Source: Plantactinospora mayteni (GTDB lineage: Bacteria; Actinomycetota; Actinomycetes; Mycobacteriales; Micromonosporaceae). Taken from it: 64,000 bases of DNA. The DNA lies in the NCBI RefSeq assembly GCF_016862935.1, contig NZ_BONX01000056.1:33223-97222 (forward strand), written 5' to 3'. Shown here piece after piece: positions 43,013-51,279 of the stretch. A model generated the notes under the pieces. It was not told where the DNA came from. It saw nothing but the letters and a program-made list of their open reading frames with translations, and did no database searches. Numbering within the stretch: position 1 is the stretch's first letter; each line of letters opens with the position of its first letter. A program made the position numbers and the translations under genes.

Positions 43013-44077
43013 TCAGCGTGGACTCGCGCCGCGGCGGGCCGGCCCTACCGTGCTGCCGGGGACGATCGGGCAGCCGACGCTCTCGTGCACCGCGGTCTGT
43101 TCCGCGTCGTCCAGCGACCGGATCAGGAGGCGGGTGGCCACCCGGCCCATCTCCTGCCGCGGTACCTCGAGACCGGTCCACGCCACCTCGTCGCCGCGGG
43201 CACCGGTCGGGTCGCCGAGGACCACGATGCTCAGGTCCGCCGGAACCGAGAGCCCACGGCGGCCGGCGGCGCGCCGGACCTCCTCGGCGAGCAGTTGCTG
43301 TTCCGCGACGACGGCGGTGATGCCGGCGCCGACGACGTCCTCGACCAGGCCGTCCACCTCGTCGCGGGACGCCAGCGTCCACACCGGGCCGATGGGGCGC
43401 CGGAGCGAGCCGGCCCGCTGCGCCTGCCGGAAGCCCTTCTCCCGGTCGGCGCTGGGCTGCGCTTCGCCCTCGCCGAGTCGGGCGTACGCCACCCGCTCGT
43501 GGCCCTGCTCGAACAGCCGCTCGGTGAGCTCTCGGGTGGCACTCGCGTAGTCGGCGGCCACGTAGGAGACCGGCGCACCGGACACCTCGCGGTGTCCCAC
43601 GTACACGAACGGGTAGCCGGAGTCGCGGAGCCGTTCGATCTCGTCGATGTTGGGGATGCGGCCGAGCAGCAGTGCGCCGTCGGCCAACGCCAGCCGGGTC
43701 GCGCCGTCGCGGTACATCTGGCGTTCGCCGCCCACGCTGGTGAACAGCAGCAGGTCGTGCCCCAACTCGGCCGCCTCCTGCTCCATCCCGAGCAGGAACG
43801 GGAAGTAGAAGTCGACGCTGGTCGTCGGGAAGACCGGCTCGAAGGTGTAGACGCCGATGATCCGGTTCCGGCCGCTGGCGAGTGAGCGGGCCGAGGCGTT
43901 GGCGACGTAACCCCACTCGCGCATCACGGCCAGCACCCGGTCCCGGGTCTCCGGGCTGATCCGTGCCCCGGAGTCGCGCTCGTTGAGCACGAGCGACACG
44001 GTCGCCTGGCTGACCCCGGCAAGGCGCGCTATGTCGGCCTGGGTCGGCCGCTTCGGAACGCCTCGCCCCATCCGCAC
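43013..44077 (-). CDS. LacI-family regulator (minus-strand member of a pair)
   Basis: The protein has 354 residues with AGGAGG before the ATG. The headpiece TQADIARLAGVSQATVSLVL and hinge ASARSLASGRNRIIGVYTFE are clear. The effector domain contains PFLLGMEQEAAELGHDLLLF and YVAADYASATRELTERL. Its sequence is strikingly close to the other LacI protein at 44678 (both share a FEPVFP segment and FLLG.EQEAE), so the two arose by duplication. The operator GCTAATGCGCTTAAC lies 6 bases before its start codon, predicting autorepression. The effector sugar is unknown. Confidence 0.9.
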   Translation of the reverse strand: MRMGRGVPKRPTQADIARLAGVSQATVSLVLNERDSGARISPETRDRVLAVMREWGYVANASARSLASGRNRIIGVYTFEPVFPTTSVDFYFPFLLGMEQEAAELGHDLLLFTSVGGERQMYRDGATRLALADGALLLGRIPNIDEIERLRDSGYPFVYVGHREVSGAPVSYVAADYASATRELTERLFEQGHERVAYARLGEGEAQPSADREKGFRQAQRAGSLRRPIGPVWTLASRDEVDGLVEDVVGAGITAVVAEQQLLAEEVRRAAGRRGLSVPADLSIVVLGDPTGARGDEVAWTGLEVPRQEMGRVATRLLIRSLDDAEQTAVHESVGCPIVPGSTVGPARRGASPR

Positions 44078-44082
44078 CTCCT

Positions 44083-44097
44083 GCTAATGCGCTTAAC
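44083..44097. promoter_or_regulatory. LacI operator site 1 (CTAATGCGCTTAA type)
   Basis: GCTAATGCGCTTAAC sits directly upstream of the minus-strand LacI ribosome-binding site. It shares the CTAATGCGC core with the sites at 44646 and 45910. Confidence 0.65.
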
Positions 44098-44194
44098 CGA
44101 CGGAGGCAAAGTTTCGGTCGTGTGTCAGAGCCGTGTCAATAGTGCTCCCGGCTTTACCTGTTCAACCGCAGCTCCGCGCCATGAGCCAAGCCTG

Positions 44195-44208
44195 CTAATG
44201 GCTATTAG
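44195..44208. promoter_or_regulatory. LacI-type palindrome site 2 (CTAAT-N4-ATTAG)
   Basis: CTAATGGCTATTAG is a near-perfect 14-bp palindrome about 120 bases upstream of the minus-strand LacI gene and is a diverged member of the same operator family. It may form a loop with site 1. Confidence 0.5.
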
Positions 44209-44378
44209 TAGCCATCCGCCCGGCGTGCGGATGCGGCGTCCGGTGGCTGACCGGAGCAGTTGCCGGCCCGGCGCGGACCGTGGGCGCTCGCGTCGAACTC
44301 GTCCGACGGAGGATCGGCGCGGCGGCGCCCGTCAGGGCAGGGCGGCGCCCCGGGCGGTGACCCAGAGCGCGTACCACT

Positions 44379-44558
44379 CTTGCCCTGCCGATAGATGTCG
44401 GCGAGGTCGAACATCGTGATGCCGCAGTCCAACGCGGCGTTGATGGCCGCCTCGGCCTCGTCGATGTCCGCCGAACGATGGGGCTCGGCGGTCCTGGTCC
44501 CGCCGAGTCGCATCGCGCCGTAGAGCAGCCGTTGCGTCCGTACGCGCGACTCCGACAC
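44379..44558 (-). pseudogene. Aldo/keto reductase N-terminal relic
   Basis: RLLYGAMRLGG, then DEAEAAINAALDCGITMFDL and ADIYRQGK match the first 60 residues of aldo/keto reductases, including the Asp51 and Tyr56 positions of the catalytic tetrad. The frame then continues as unrelated Pro/Arg-rich sequence, so the gene is truncated. It lies between the two divergent LacI genes and may be what remains of a catabolic gene formerly at this junction. Confidence 0.6.
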
Positions 44559-44645
44559 CTGGTCAGCCTAGGTCGGACGGGACGCCGAATCGGAGCCGGA
44601 TCCGGTATTGACGGGCCAATTTCACCGTTGTAACGTCCTCGCAAC

Positions 44646-44662
44646 TCATGCGCATTAGTAAC
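44646..44662. promoter_or_regulatory. LacI operator site 3 (ATGCGCATTAGTAAC)
   Basis: ATGCGCATTAGTAAC at 44648-44662 is the exact reverse complement of GTTACTAATGCGCAT at 45910-45924, around a palindromic ATGCGCAT core. It lies immediately before the ribosome-binding site of the plus-strand LacI gene. Confidence 0.75.
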
Positions 44663-44677
44663 CGGAGGAGGTGCCAG

Positions 44678-45826
44678 ATGGGCCGACGGATCCGGCAGGC
44701 CGACATTGCCCTGAAGCTCGGCATCTCCCAGGCGACGGTGTCGGTCGTGCTCTCCGGCCGGGCCGGCCGGGACATCGCGATCAGCCCCGAACTGCGAGAT
44801 CTGGTGCTGTTCACCGCACGGGACATGGGCTACCACGCCGACCCGGTGGCCCGTAGCCTCGCCGGAGGCCGCAATCGCCTGCTCGGCGTCTTCACCTTCG
44901 AACCCGTGTTCCCCGTCGGGCAGCGCGACTTCTTCCATCCGTTCCTCCTCGGCATCGAGCAGGAGGCCGAAGCTCAGCGTTACGACCTCGTCCTGTTCAC
45001 CAGCGCGACCGACGGCGCCGGCCGGCGGTCGATCTACGGCTCCGGCACCAACCGGCTCCGGCTCGCCGACGGCGGGCTCCTGCTCGGACTGGCACCCGAC
45101 CGCGAGGAGTTGGCCCGCCTCGTCCGGGAGCAGTTTCCGTTCGTCTTCATCGGCCGCCGGGACGTGCACGGCGCCGGACTGTCCTATGTGGCTGCCGACT
45201 ACGTCGGGGCGACCGCGAGCCTGGTCGGCGAGCTGATCGCGCTCGGCCACGAGAACATCTGCCTGGTCACCGGCACCGCCGACCTCGAGCCGACGGTCGA
45301 CCGCAAGACCGGATTCGTCCGCGCCCACGACCTCGCCGGCCGGACCGTACGGCCCGCGTCGGTGTGGGAGGTCGAACCGGCCGGGATCGGGCCGGCGGAA
45401 CTACTCTCCCGCCGCGACCAGGGCGTCACCGCGTACGCGGTGGAGGGCGCCGCCGACGGTGAGCTTGTCGGCGCCTTCCTCGCGGCCGCGGCGCAGGCGG
45501 ATCTCGCCGTGCCGGACGACGTGTCGTTGGTGGTGCTCGGCGACGTCGACGAGGACGGCGTGGCGCAGCGGTGCACCCGGTTCGCGGTTCAGCGCGAAGA
45601 AATGGGTCGGCGCGCCGTCCGGCTGCTGATCGACAAGCTCGAAGCGGAGGATCCCTCAGAGGTGAGCCGGGTGACGGTGCCGTGCGTCGCGATCCCGGGC
45701 GACACGGTGGGCGTCCGGCGCGACCCTCGACCGACGGCGACCCCGCCGAGGGCGCGACCGGCGGTTCGCCCGCCCCGACCCAGGCCCGGGCCGACCGACC
45801 AGCCAGCAAAGCGACCCAGCAGCTAG
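44678..45826 (+). CDS. LacI-family regulator (plus-strand member of a pair)
   Basis: The ATG at 44678 (382 residues) is preceded by GGAGGAGGTG and begins at the headpiece RRIRQADIALKLGISQATVS; an upstream ATG at 44648 lies inside the operator. The effector domain resembles its divergent paralogue throughout, with ARSLAGGRNRLLGVFTFEPV, PFLLGIEQEAEAQRYDLVLF and YVAADYVGATASLVGELIAL. A 40-residue Pro/Arg-rich tail after about residue 340 has no family counterpart. Identical operators lie just before this gene and before the transporter operon 134 bases after its stop, so it probably controls both. Confidence 0.9.
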   Translation: MGRRIRQADIALKLGISQATVSVVLSGRAGRDIAISPELRDLVLFTARDMGYHADPVARSLAGGRNRLLGVFTFEPVFPVGQRDFFHPFLLGIEQEAEAQRYDLVLFTSATDGAGRRSIYGSGTNRLRLADGGLLLGLAPDREELARLVREQFPFVFIGRRDVHGAGLSYVAADYVGATASLVGELIALGHENICLVTGTADLEPTVDRKTGFVRAHDLAGRTVRPASVWEVEPAGIGPAELLSRRDQGVTAYAVEGAADGELVGAFLAAAAQADLAVPDDVSLVVLGDVDEDGVAQRCTRFAVQREEMGRRAVRLLIDKLEAEDPSEVSRVTVPCVAIPGDTVGVRRDPRPTATPPRARPAVRPPRPRPGPTDQPAKRPSS

Positions 45827-45909
45827 TCGACCCGACAGCCAGACCGACCCAGCCAGCTTCCGAAGCGCGACGGTCCCGCCCAGCGGTACCGGTACGCGCG
45901 GTACAGGCG

Positions 45910-45926
45910 GTTACTAATGCGCATAA
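45910..45926. promoter_or_regulatory. LacI operator site 4 before the ABC transporter operon
   Basis: GTTACTAATGCGCAT repeats site 3 exactly in the opposite orientation, followed by AA. It is 36 bases before the first permease ATG and so should control the whole importer and enzyme operon. Confidence 0.78.
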
Positions 45927-45959
45927 ACGGATGTGTGTTCAGGGGGAGGTGACACGGAG

Positions 45960-46886
45960 ATGACCCGGGTGGTGCTGCGGCGCCTCGCCAGCTCAGTGAT
46001 CGTGATGTGGGGTGCCGCCAGCCTGATCTTTCTGATCATCCGGCTAGCGCCCGGCGGACCCGCACTGGTGCTGCTGGGTCCGGACGCGCAGCCCGAAGAG
46101 GTGGCCGAGTTGACCACACGGCTGGGCCTCGACCGGTCGCTGCCGGAGCAGTACCTGGCCTATCTGTGGGACGTGTCGAGGTTGGACTTCGGCGACTCCT
46201 ACCGGCTGGGCCAGCCGGCGATGGAGGCGGTCCTCACCCGGCTGCCGGCGAGCCTGGAACTCGCCGCCGCAGCGGCGGTGATCGCCGTCTGCGTCGGGCT
46301 GGTGCTCGGCCTCATCGCCGGATACCGCCGGGGCGGCGTCGTCGACAGGGTGACCTCCGCGTTGACGATCGGCCTCCAGGCGTTCCCGACGTTCTGGGTC
46401 GGGATCATGCTGATCCTGCTCTTCGCACTGGTGTTGCGGGTACTGCCGAGTTCCGGTGTCGGCACTCCGGCCCACCTCGTACTCCCCGCGGTGACACTGT
46501 CCCTCCCGTTCACCGCCATCGTGGCGCGGCTGACCCGCAGCAGCCTGGTCGAGGAGATGGACGAGCCGTACGCCACGACGGCCCGCGCCAAGGGGCTCAC
46601 CGACCGGCAGGTGCTGATCGGGCACGCCCTGCGCAACTCGCTCACCCCGGTCCTGACGGTGGTCGCCCTGCAACTCGGCGCGCTGATCGGCGGCGCCGTG
46701 GTGGTGGAGAACGTCTTCGCCTGGCCCGGACTCGGATCCCTCATCGTGTCGGCGGTCAACAACCGCGACTACGCGGTGGTGCAGGCGGCGACCCTGACGA
46801 TCGCCGGAATCATCGTCCTGCTCAACCTGCTGGCCGATCTCGCCACCGCACGCCTGGACCCGCGCATCCGGCTCGGTGCCGCATGA
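45960..46886 (+). CDS. Oligopeptide/oligosaccharide-type ABC permease (DppB-like)
   Basis: The protein has 308 residues with GGGGGAGGTG before the ATG. It is a DppB/OppB-type permease: an N-terminal helix, LGLDRSLPEQYLAYL, five further helices and the conserved loop ATTARAKGLTDRQVLIGHAL followed by RNSLTPVLT. It pairs with the DppC-like permease downstream. Although the class is named for peptides, many actinomycete members import oligosaccharides, which fits the glycosidase genes in this operon. Confidence 0.92.
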   Translation: MTRVVLRRLASSVIVMWGAASLIFLIIRLAPGGPALVLLGPDAQPEEVAELTTRLGLDRSLPEQYLAYLWDVSRLDFGDSYRLGQPAMEAVLTRLPASLELAAAAAVIAVCVGLVLGLIAGYRRGGVVDRVTSALTIGLQAFPTFWVGIMLILLFALVLRVLPSSGVGTPAHLVLPAVTLSLPFTAIVARLTRSSLVEEMDEPYATTARAKGLTDRQVLIGHALRNSLTPVLTVVALQLGALIGGAVVVENVFAWPGLGSLIVSAVNNRDYAVVQAATLTIAGIIVLLNLLADLATARLDPRIRLGAA

Positions 46887-46962
46887 CCGGGCGCAGCGAG
46901 CGAGTCGGCCGAGTCGGCGGGGACGAGCCTCGTGACGGCACGCGGCGAAGCGGAGTGACGGC

Positions 46963-47874
46963 ATGAGCGCGCCGCCGGTGTCCACCCAGACAACCGCGGC
47001 GGAGACGGTGACGTTCGCCCCGGCGCGGCGGCGCGGCCGGGTCCGGCGCGGCGGGGTGTGGGTCCCGCTGAGCATCGTGCTCGGCTACGTTCTGGTCGCG
47101 CTGGTGGCGCCCGTCCTGATCGGGTACGACCACGTGGCGACGCCCGTCGGGGACCGCCTGCTGCCGCCCGGCGCGAGCACGTCGGATGGGACCACCGCGT
47201 GGCTGGGCACCGACGGCCTGGGCCGCGACATCGCCGCGCAGATCGTCTACGGCGCACGGACCTCCCTGATCGTCGCGACCGTGGCGGTGACGCTCTCGGC
47301 GCTCGTCGGGATGATCGTCGGCGCCGTGGCCGGCCTGATCGGGGGCTGGCTCGACGTGGTGCTGTCCCGGCTGATCGACGTCCTGCTCACCTTCCCCGGC
47401 GTGCTGCTGGCGATCGTCATCGCCGGCCTCTTCTCCCGTGGCCTGCTGACCGTCGTCATCGCCCTGTCGGTCACCGCCTGGACACCGTTCGCGCGGGTCG
47501 CCCGCAACGTCACGCTCAGCATCAAGGAGCGTGAGTGGGTCAGCGCGGCCCGGCTGATGGGCATCCGCCGGCCGGCGATGCTGGTCCGGCACATCCTGCC
47601 GTTCGTCGTCCCGCCGATGGTGGCGATGGCGACGGTGGAGTTCGCCCTCGTCGTCCTCGCCGAGGCGGGCCTGAGCTTCCTCGGCATCGGGCTGCCGGCC
47701 TCCGTGCCCTCCTGGGGACAGACGGTGGCCAACGGCAAGGAGTATCTCGACACCGCCTGGTGGATTTCCGCATCTCCCGGGATCGCCCTGTTCGTGCTCG
47801 TCGTCAGCGTCGGGCTGCTCGGTGACCAGATGTCGGCGAGGCTCGGCCGGACCGGACGGTCGACCGGTTCATGA
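46963..47874 (+). CDS. ABC permease (DppC-like)
   Basis: The 303-residue partner permease has an N-terminal helix, LGTDGLGRDIAAQIVYGART (typical DppC segment), five more helices and the loop EWVSAARLMGIRRPAMLVRH. FLGIGLPASVPSWG near the C-terminus is also standard. The 76-base gap to the first permease holds no gene. Confidence 0.92.
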   Translation: MSAPPVSTQTTAAETVTFAPARRRGRVRRGGVWVPLSIVLGYVLVALVAPVLIGYDHVATPVGDRLLPPGASTSDGTTAWLGTDGLGRDIAAQIVYGARTSLIVATVAVTLSALVGMIVGAVAGLIGGWLDVVLSRLIDVLLTFPGVLLAIVIAGLFSRGLLTVVIALSVTAWTPFARVARNVTLSIKEREWVSAARLMGIRRPAMLVRHILPFVVPPMVAMATVEFALVVLAEAGLSFLGIGLPASVPSWGQTVANGKEYLDTAWWISASPGIALFVLVVSVGLLGDQMSARLGRTGRSTGS

Positions 47875-47911
47875 AACCCCACCCACCCCACCACCACGGA
47901 CTGGAGTTGCC

Positions 47912-49420
47912 ATGAAAGCCTTCGTACGCACCGCGCTGGCGGCCGTCGCCGTCGTCGCCACCCTGTCCGCCTGCACCACCACGAGCGGCGGTACGGACCC
48001 GGAGGGAGCCGGGTCGATCGTCGTCAGCGGCACCTATCCGATCGAGTCGATCGACCCGCACAGTGCGGAGGGCGGCGCGTCCGGCAAGGACCTGATCGGC
48101 CAGGAGATCTTCAGCCGGCTCACCCGGCCCGACCCGCAAGGCAAGATCATCGGTGACCTGGCGACCGACTGGTCCGCCGATGCGGCCACCACCTCCTGGA
48201 CGTTCACGCTGCGCAGCGGGGTGAACTTCTCCGACGGCTCCGCGCTCACCGCCGACGACGTGGTGGCCTCGTTCCGCCGGCTGCTGGGCGGCGACAGCCC
48301 GGCCGCCTCGAACTTCACCGGTGCCAGCATCGAGTCATCCCGGCCGGACCAGGTCGTCATCAAGACGGCCAAGCCCGACGCCGCGCTGCCGAGCAAGCTG
48401 GTCACCTTCTTCATCCTCCCGAAGACGGTTGCCCAGAAGGACGCCGGCTTCTTCAAGGCGCCGGTGGGCTCGGGTCCGTTCACCGTCAAGTCGTTCACCC
48501 CGGGCGAGACGATCGTGCTGGCCGCCAACGACAAGTACTGGGGCGGCAAGCCGAAGCTCGAAACGGTCACCATCCGCTCGATCCCGGAGATCGCGGCCCG
48601 GTTGACCGCCCTGCGCACCGGCGAGGTCGACCTCGTCTGGGGCGTACCGAACGACCAGTTGGCCGACCTGAAGGCGGACAGCAACCTCAAGACCGAGGCG
48701 GTCGCCACCAACCAGGTCTACACGATGTGGTTCAACTCCTCGGTCCCGGCGCTGAAGACCGCGGCCATCCGCAACGCGCTGTGGAAGGCGGTCGACTTCA
48801 ACACGATCATCAAGAGCCTCTACCCGGAGACCGGCGCGCTCGCCGACGCCCCGGTCGCCCCGACCGTGTTCGGCTACAGCCCGCAGCAACCGAAGACGTA
48901 CGACCCGGCGGCGGCCAAGGCCGAGCTCACGGCGGCGGGTTTCGACTTCGGCAAGCCGCTGCGCCTACAGTTCGCCAACCCCGAGTTCCGCCCGTTCAAC
49001 CAGGCGGTCGTCTCCGACCTGTCGAAGATCGGCGTCAAGATCGACCTGCTGGAGAAGGAACAGGCCGTCTTCATCAAGGATCTGATCGCCCTCGACTGGG
49101 ACGTCAACTTCCAGATGCTCGGCACCGCCGGCTTCGACGCCGCCTCCAACCTCGGGCGGCTCTACACCTGCGCGGCCAAGCGCAACGGCTACTGCAATCC
49201 GCAGCTCGACGAACTGCTCGCCACGGCGGGGAGCACCAGCGACGAGGGTGAGCGGAAGACGGCGTACGCGGCGGCCAGCAAGATCATCTGGGATGACGCG
49301 GTCGGCATGTACCCGATGACCGTGCAGACCGCGTACGTCTGGAACAAGCGCCTCCAGGGCTTCACCTTGGACGCCGGCGGCTACCCCGACTTCGCCAAGG
49401 CCAGGGTGAACCGGTCGTGA
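47912..49420 (+). CDS. Solute-binding lipoprotein, family 5 (DppA-like)
   Basis: The ATG at 47912 gives 502 residues. The signal peptide ends in a lipobox TLSAC (about 17-21). SIDPHSAEGGASGKDLIGQE, FTLRSGVNFSDGSALTADDV and AANDKYWGGKPKLETVTIRS are class 5 binding-protein segments. It binds the operon's unknown oligomeric ligand outside the membrane and feeds the DppB/C-like channel. The stop overlaps the GTG of the glycosidase (GTGA), so ligand capture and cleavage enzymes are co-translated. Confidence 0.93.
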   Translation: MKAFVRTALAAVAVVATLSACTTTSGGTDPEGAGSIVVSGTYPIESIDPHSAEGGASGKDLIGQEIFSRLTRPDPQGKIIGDLATDWSADAATTSWTFTLRSGVNFSDGSALTADDVVASFRRLLGGDSPAASNFTGASIESSRPDQVVIKTAKPDAALPSKLVTFFILPKTVAQKDAGFFKAPVGSGPFTVKSFTPGETIVLAANDKYWGGKPKLETVTIRSIPEIAARLTALRTGEVDLVWGVPNDQLADLKADSNLKTEAVATNQVYTMWFNSSVPALKTAAIRNALWKAVDFNTIIKSLYPETGALADAPVAPTVFGYSPQQPKTYDPAAAKAELTAAGFDFGKPLRLQFANPEFRPFNQAVVSDLSKIGVKIDLLEKEQAVFIKDLIALDWDVNFQMLGTAGFDAASNLGRLYTCAAKRNGYCNPQLDELLATAGSTSDEGERKTAYAAASKIIWDDAVGMYPMTVQTAYVWNKRLQGFTLDAGGYPDFAKARVNRS

Positions 49421-51279
49421 CGCAAGGTGCGGATTCCTACCGGGCGGCGCAGCGGCGCCTGGCCCGGGGCTGGAACACCTGGGACACCCGCAGCCTGCTC
49501 ACCCAGGTGCTGCTGCCCGAGGGGCTCGCGGTCACGCTCGGCCTGAAGGAGTACTACCGGGGCAACGACCTACAGCGCGTCCAGATCGGGCGACGGGAAC
49601 CCGACGCGGAAGAGGTGACCCTCGGCCCGCACGCGGTCGACGGCGGCTACACCGCGGTGACCGTACGCTGGCGCGACATCGAGGTGCTGGTGGAGAGCGC
49701 CCACACCGGCGCCGACCTCGTCGTCCTCGCCACGCCGCGGGCCAACCAGGCTCAGCCGGCGACGCTGACCGTCTCCGTGGCACTGCTGTGGAATCGCCCG
49801 GGCACGGTCCGGCGGGTTGGCGCCACAGTCGTCGCCGACCTGCCGGAGCGCCCCGAACCGGTCGGCGTCCACGGCACCGCCCCGCAGGTCGACGACCCGT
49901 ACGTCGACCTGACCGGGCCGTACCTGGCGATGCGGCTCGACGGGCCGGTCGGCGTGTCGACCGGTACGCCGCGGGACCTCGCCGAGATCCGGCGGCTGGT
50001 CGACCTCGCCCGGATATCGCCGGCCGCACCCGAGGACGCCGACGCCGTGCATCGGGAACTCGTGCGCGACGCGATCGCCTGGAACACGATCTACGAGCCG
50101 GCACACGATCGGGTGGTGACCACGGTCAGCCGGCTGTGGAACGTCGGCAAGCGCGGCGGGTATGCCCTTTTCTGCTGGGACAACTACTTCAACGCGCTGC
50201 TCGCCGGCACCCTCAGCAAGGACCTGGCGTACGCCAACGCGGTGGAGATGACCCGGGAACTCACCCCGGACGGGTTCGTGCCCAACGTGGCCCAGGGCAC
50301 CGGTCGACGTACGCTCGACGGCTCCCAACCCCCGGTCGGGTCGATGGCGTCGTGGCAGCTCTATCTGCGCTTCGGCGACCGGTGGTTCCTCGAGGAGGTC
50401 TTCGGTGGCCTGTTGAGCTGGAACCGGTGGTGGTGGCGGGTCCGCCGGCACGGCGACCTGCTCTGCCTCGGCTCCACCGCGTTCCAGCCGGAATGGCCGT
50501 CGCCGCAGGACATTCCCCGCATCGACCAGCACTTCGGGGCCACCTGCGAGAGCGGCTGCGACGACCACCCGATCTTTGCCGACATCCCGTACGACCCGTC
50601 GGTCGGCCTGATGCTGGCGCACGACGTGAGCCTCAACAGCGAGTACGCCATGGACTGCGAGGCCCTGGCGAACATCGCCGACGCGCTGGGGCACGACGCC
50701 GAGCGTGACGAACTTCGTGAGCGGGGAGGGGCGATCATTGCCGCCATCGAGGACCGTCTCTGGTCCGACGAGACGGCGTCCTACCGCAGTCGCCGTACCG
50801 ACACCGACGGGTTCACCGCCGACATCTCGCCGATGAGCTTCTATCCACTGCTGGCCGGGATCGGCGCGGACGGCCGGGGCAAGCGGATGGTCGCCCACTA
50901 CCTGCGCGACGAGACGTACTTCGGCGGCCGGTGGGCGGTGCCGTCGACGCCGCGCAGCGACGTCGACTCCGCCTCCCGCAGCTACTACTGGCACGGTCGG
51001 GTCTGGCCGCCGATGAACTTCCTGGTCTACCTGGGGCTGCGCCGGCTCGGCCTGGCGGACGACCAGCGGTGGCTGGCCGAACGCAGCGGTGACCTGGCGT
51101 TGCAGGAATGGCGTGCGCACCGCCACGTGCACGAGAACTACTCGGCGCACACCGGCGAGGGCTGCGACAAGGCCAACAGCGAGCCGTTCCACTCGTGGGG
51201 CGCACTGCTCAGCCTGGTCGCGCTCATCGAGAGCGGCGCCGAGCCGTATTTCCGGGTTCCCGAGGAGGACAACCAGTGA
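49417..51279 (+). CDS. GH63/MGH1-like (alpha/alpha)6 glycosidase
   Basis: The protein has 620 residues and no signal peptide, so it is cytoplasmic. RGWNTWDTRSLLTQVLLPEG opens a beta-sandwich domain. From about residue 220 comes an (alpha/alpha)6 barrel with GGYALFCWDNYFNALLAGTL, DGFVPN, GSMASWQLY, SLNSEYAMD, YYWHGRVWPPMNFLVYLGLR and HENYSAHTGEGCDKANSEPF. These are typical of the GH63 C-terminal/MGH1 group (mannosylglycerate hydrolase, trehalase-like). It presumably hydrolyses the imported oligosaccharide or glycoside. Substrate class cannot be read from motifs alone. Confidence 0.82.
   Translation: MTQGADSYRAAQRRLARGWNTWDTRSLLTQVLLPEGLAVTLGLKEYYRGNDLQRVQIGRREPDAEEVTLGPHAVDGGYTAVTVRWRDIEVLVESAHTGADLVVLATPRANQAQPATLTVSVALLWNRPGTVRRVGATVVADLPERPEPVGVHGTAPQVDDPYVDLTGPYLAMRLDGPVGVSTGTPRDLAEIRRLVDLARISPAAPEDADAVHRELVRDAIAWNTIYEPAHDRVVTTVSRLWNVGKRGGYALFCWDNYFNALLAGTLSKDLAYANAVEMTRELTPDGFVPNVAQGTGRRTLDGSQPPVGSMASWQLYLRFGDRWFLEEVFGGLLSWNRWWWRVRRHGDLLCLGSTAFQPEWPSPQDIPRIDQHFGATCESGCDDHPIFADIPYDPSVGLMLAHDVSLNSEYAMDCEALANIADALGHDAERDELRERGGAIIAAIEDRLWSDETASYRSRRTDTDGFTADISPMSFYPLLAGIGADGRGKRMVAHYLRDETYFGGRWAVPSTPRSDVDSASRSYYWHGRVWPPMNFLVYLGLRRLGLADDQRWLAERSGDLALQEWRAHRHVHENYSAHTGEGCDKANSEPFHSWGALLSLVALIESGAEPYFRVPEEDNQ

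Noticed and set aside
48335..48889. Frame on the minus strand opposite the binding protein
   Set aside because: Antisense shadow without start signals; the plus-strand lipoprotein is complete.
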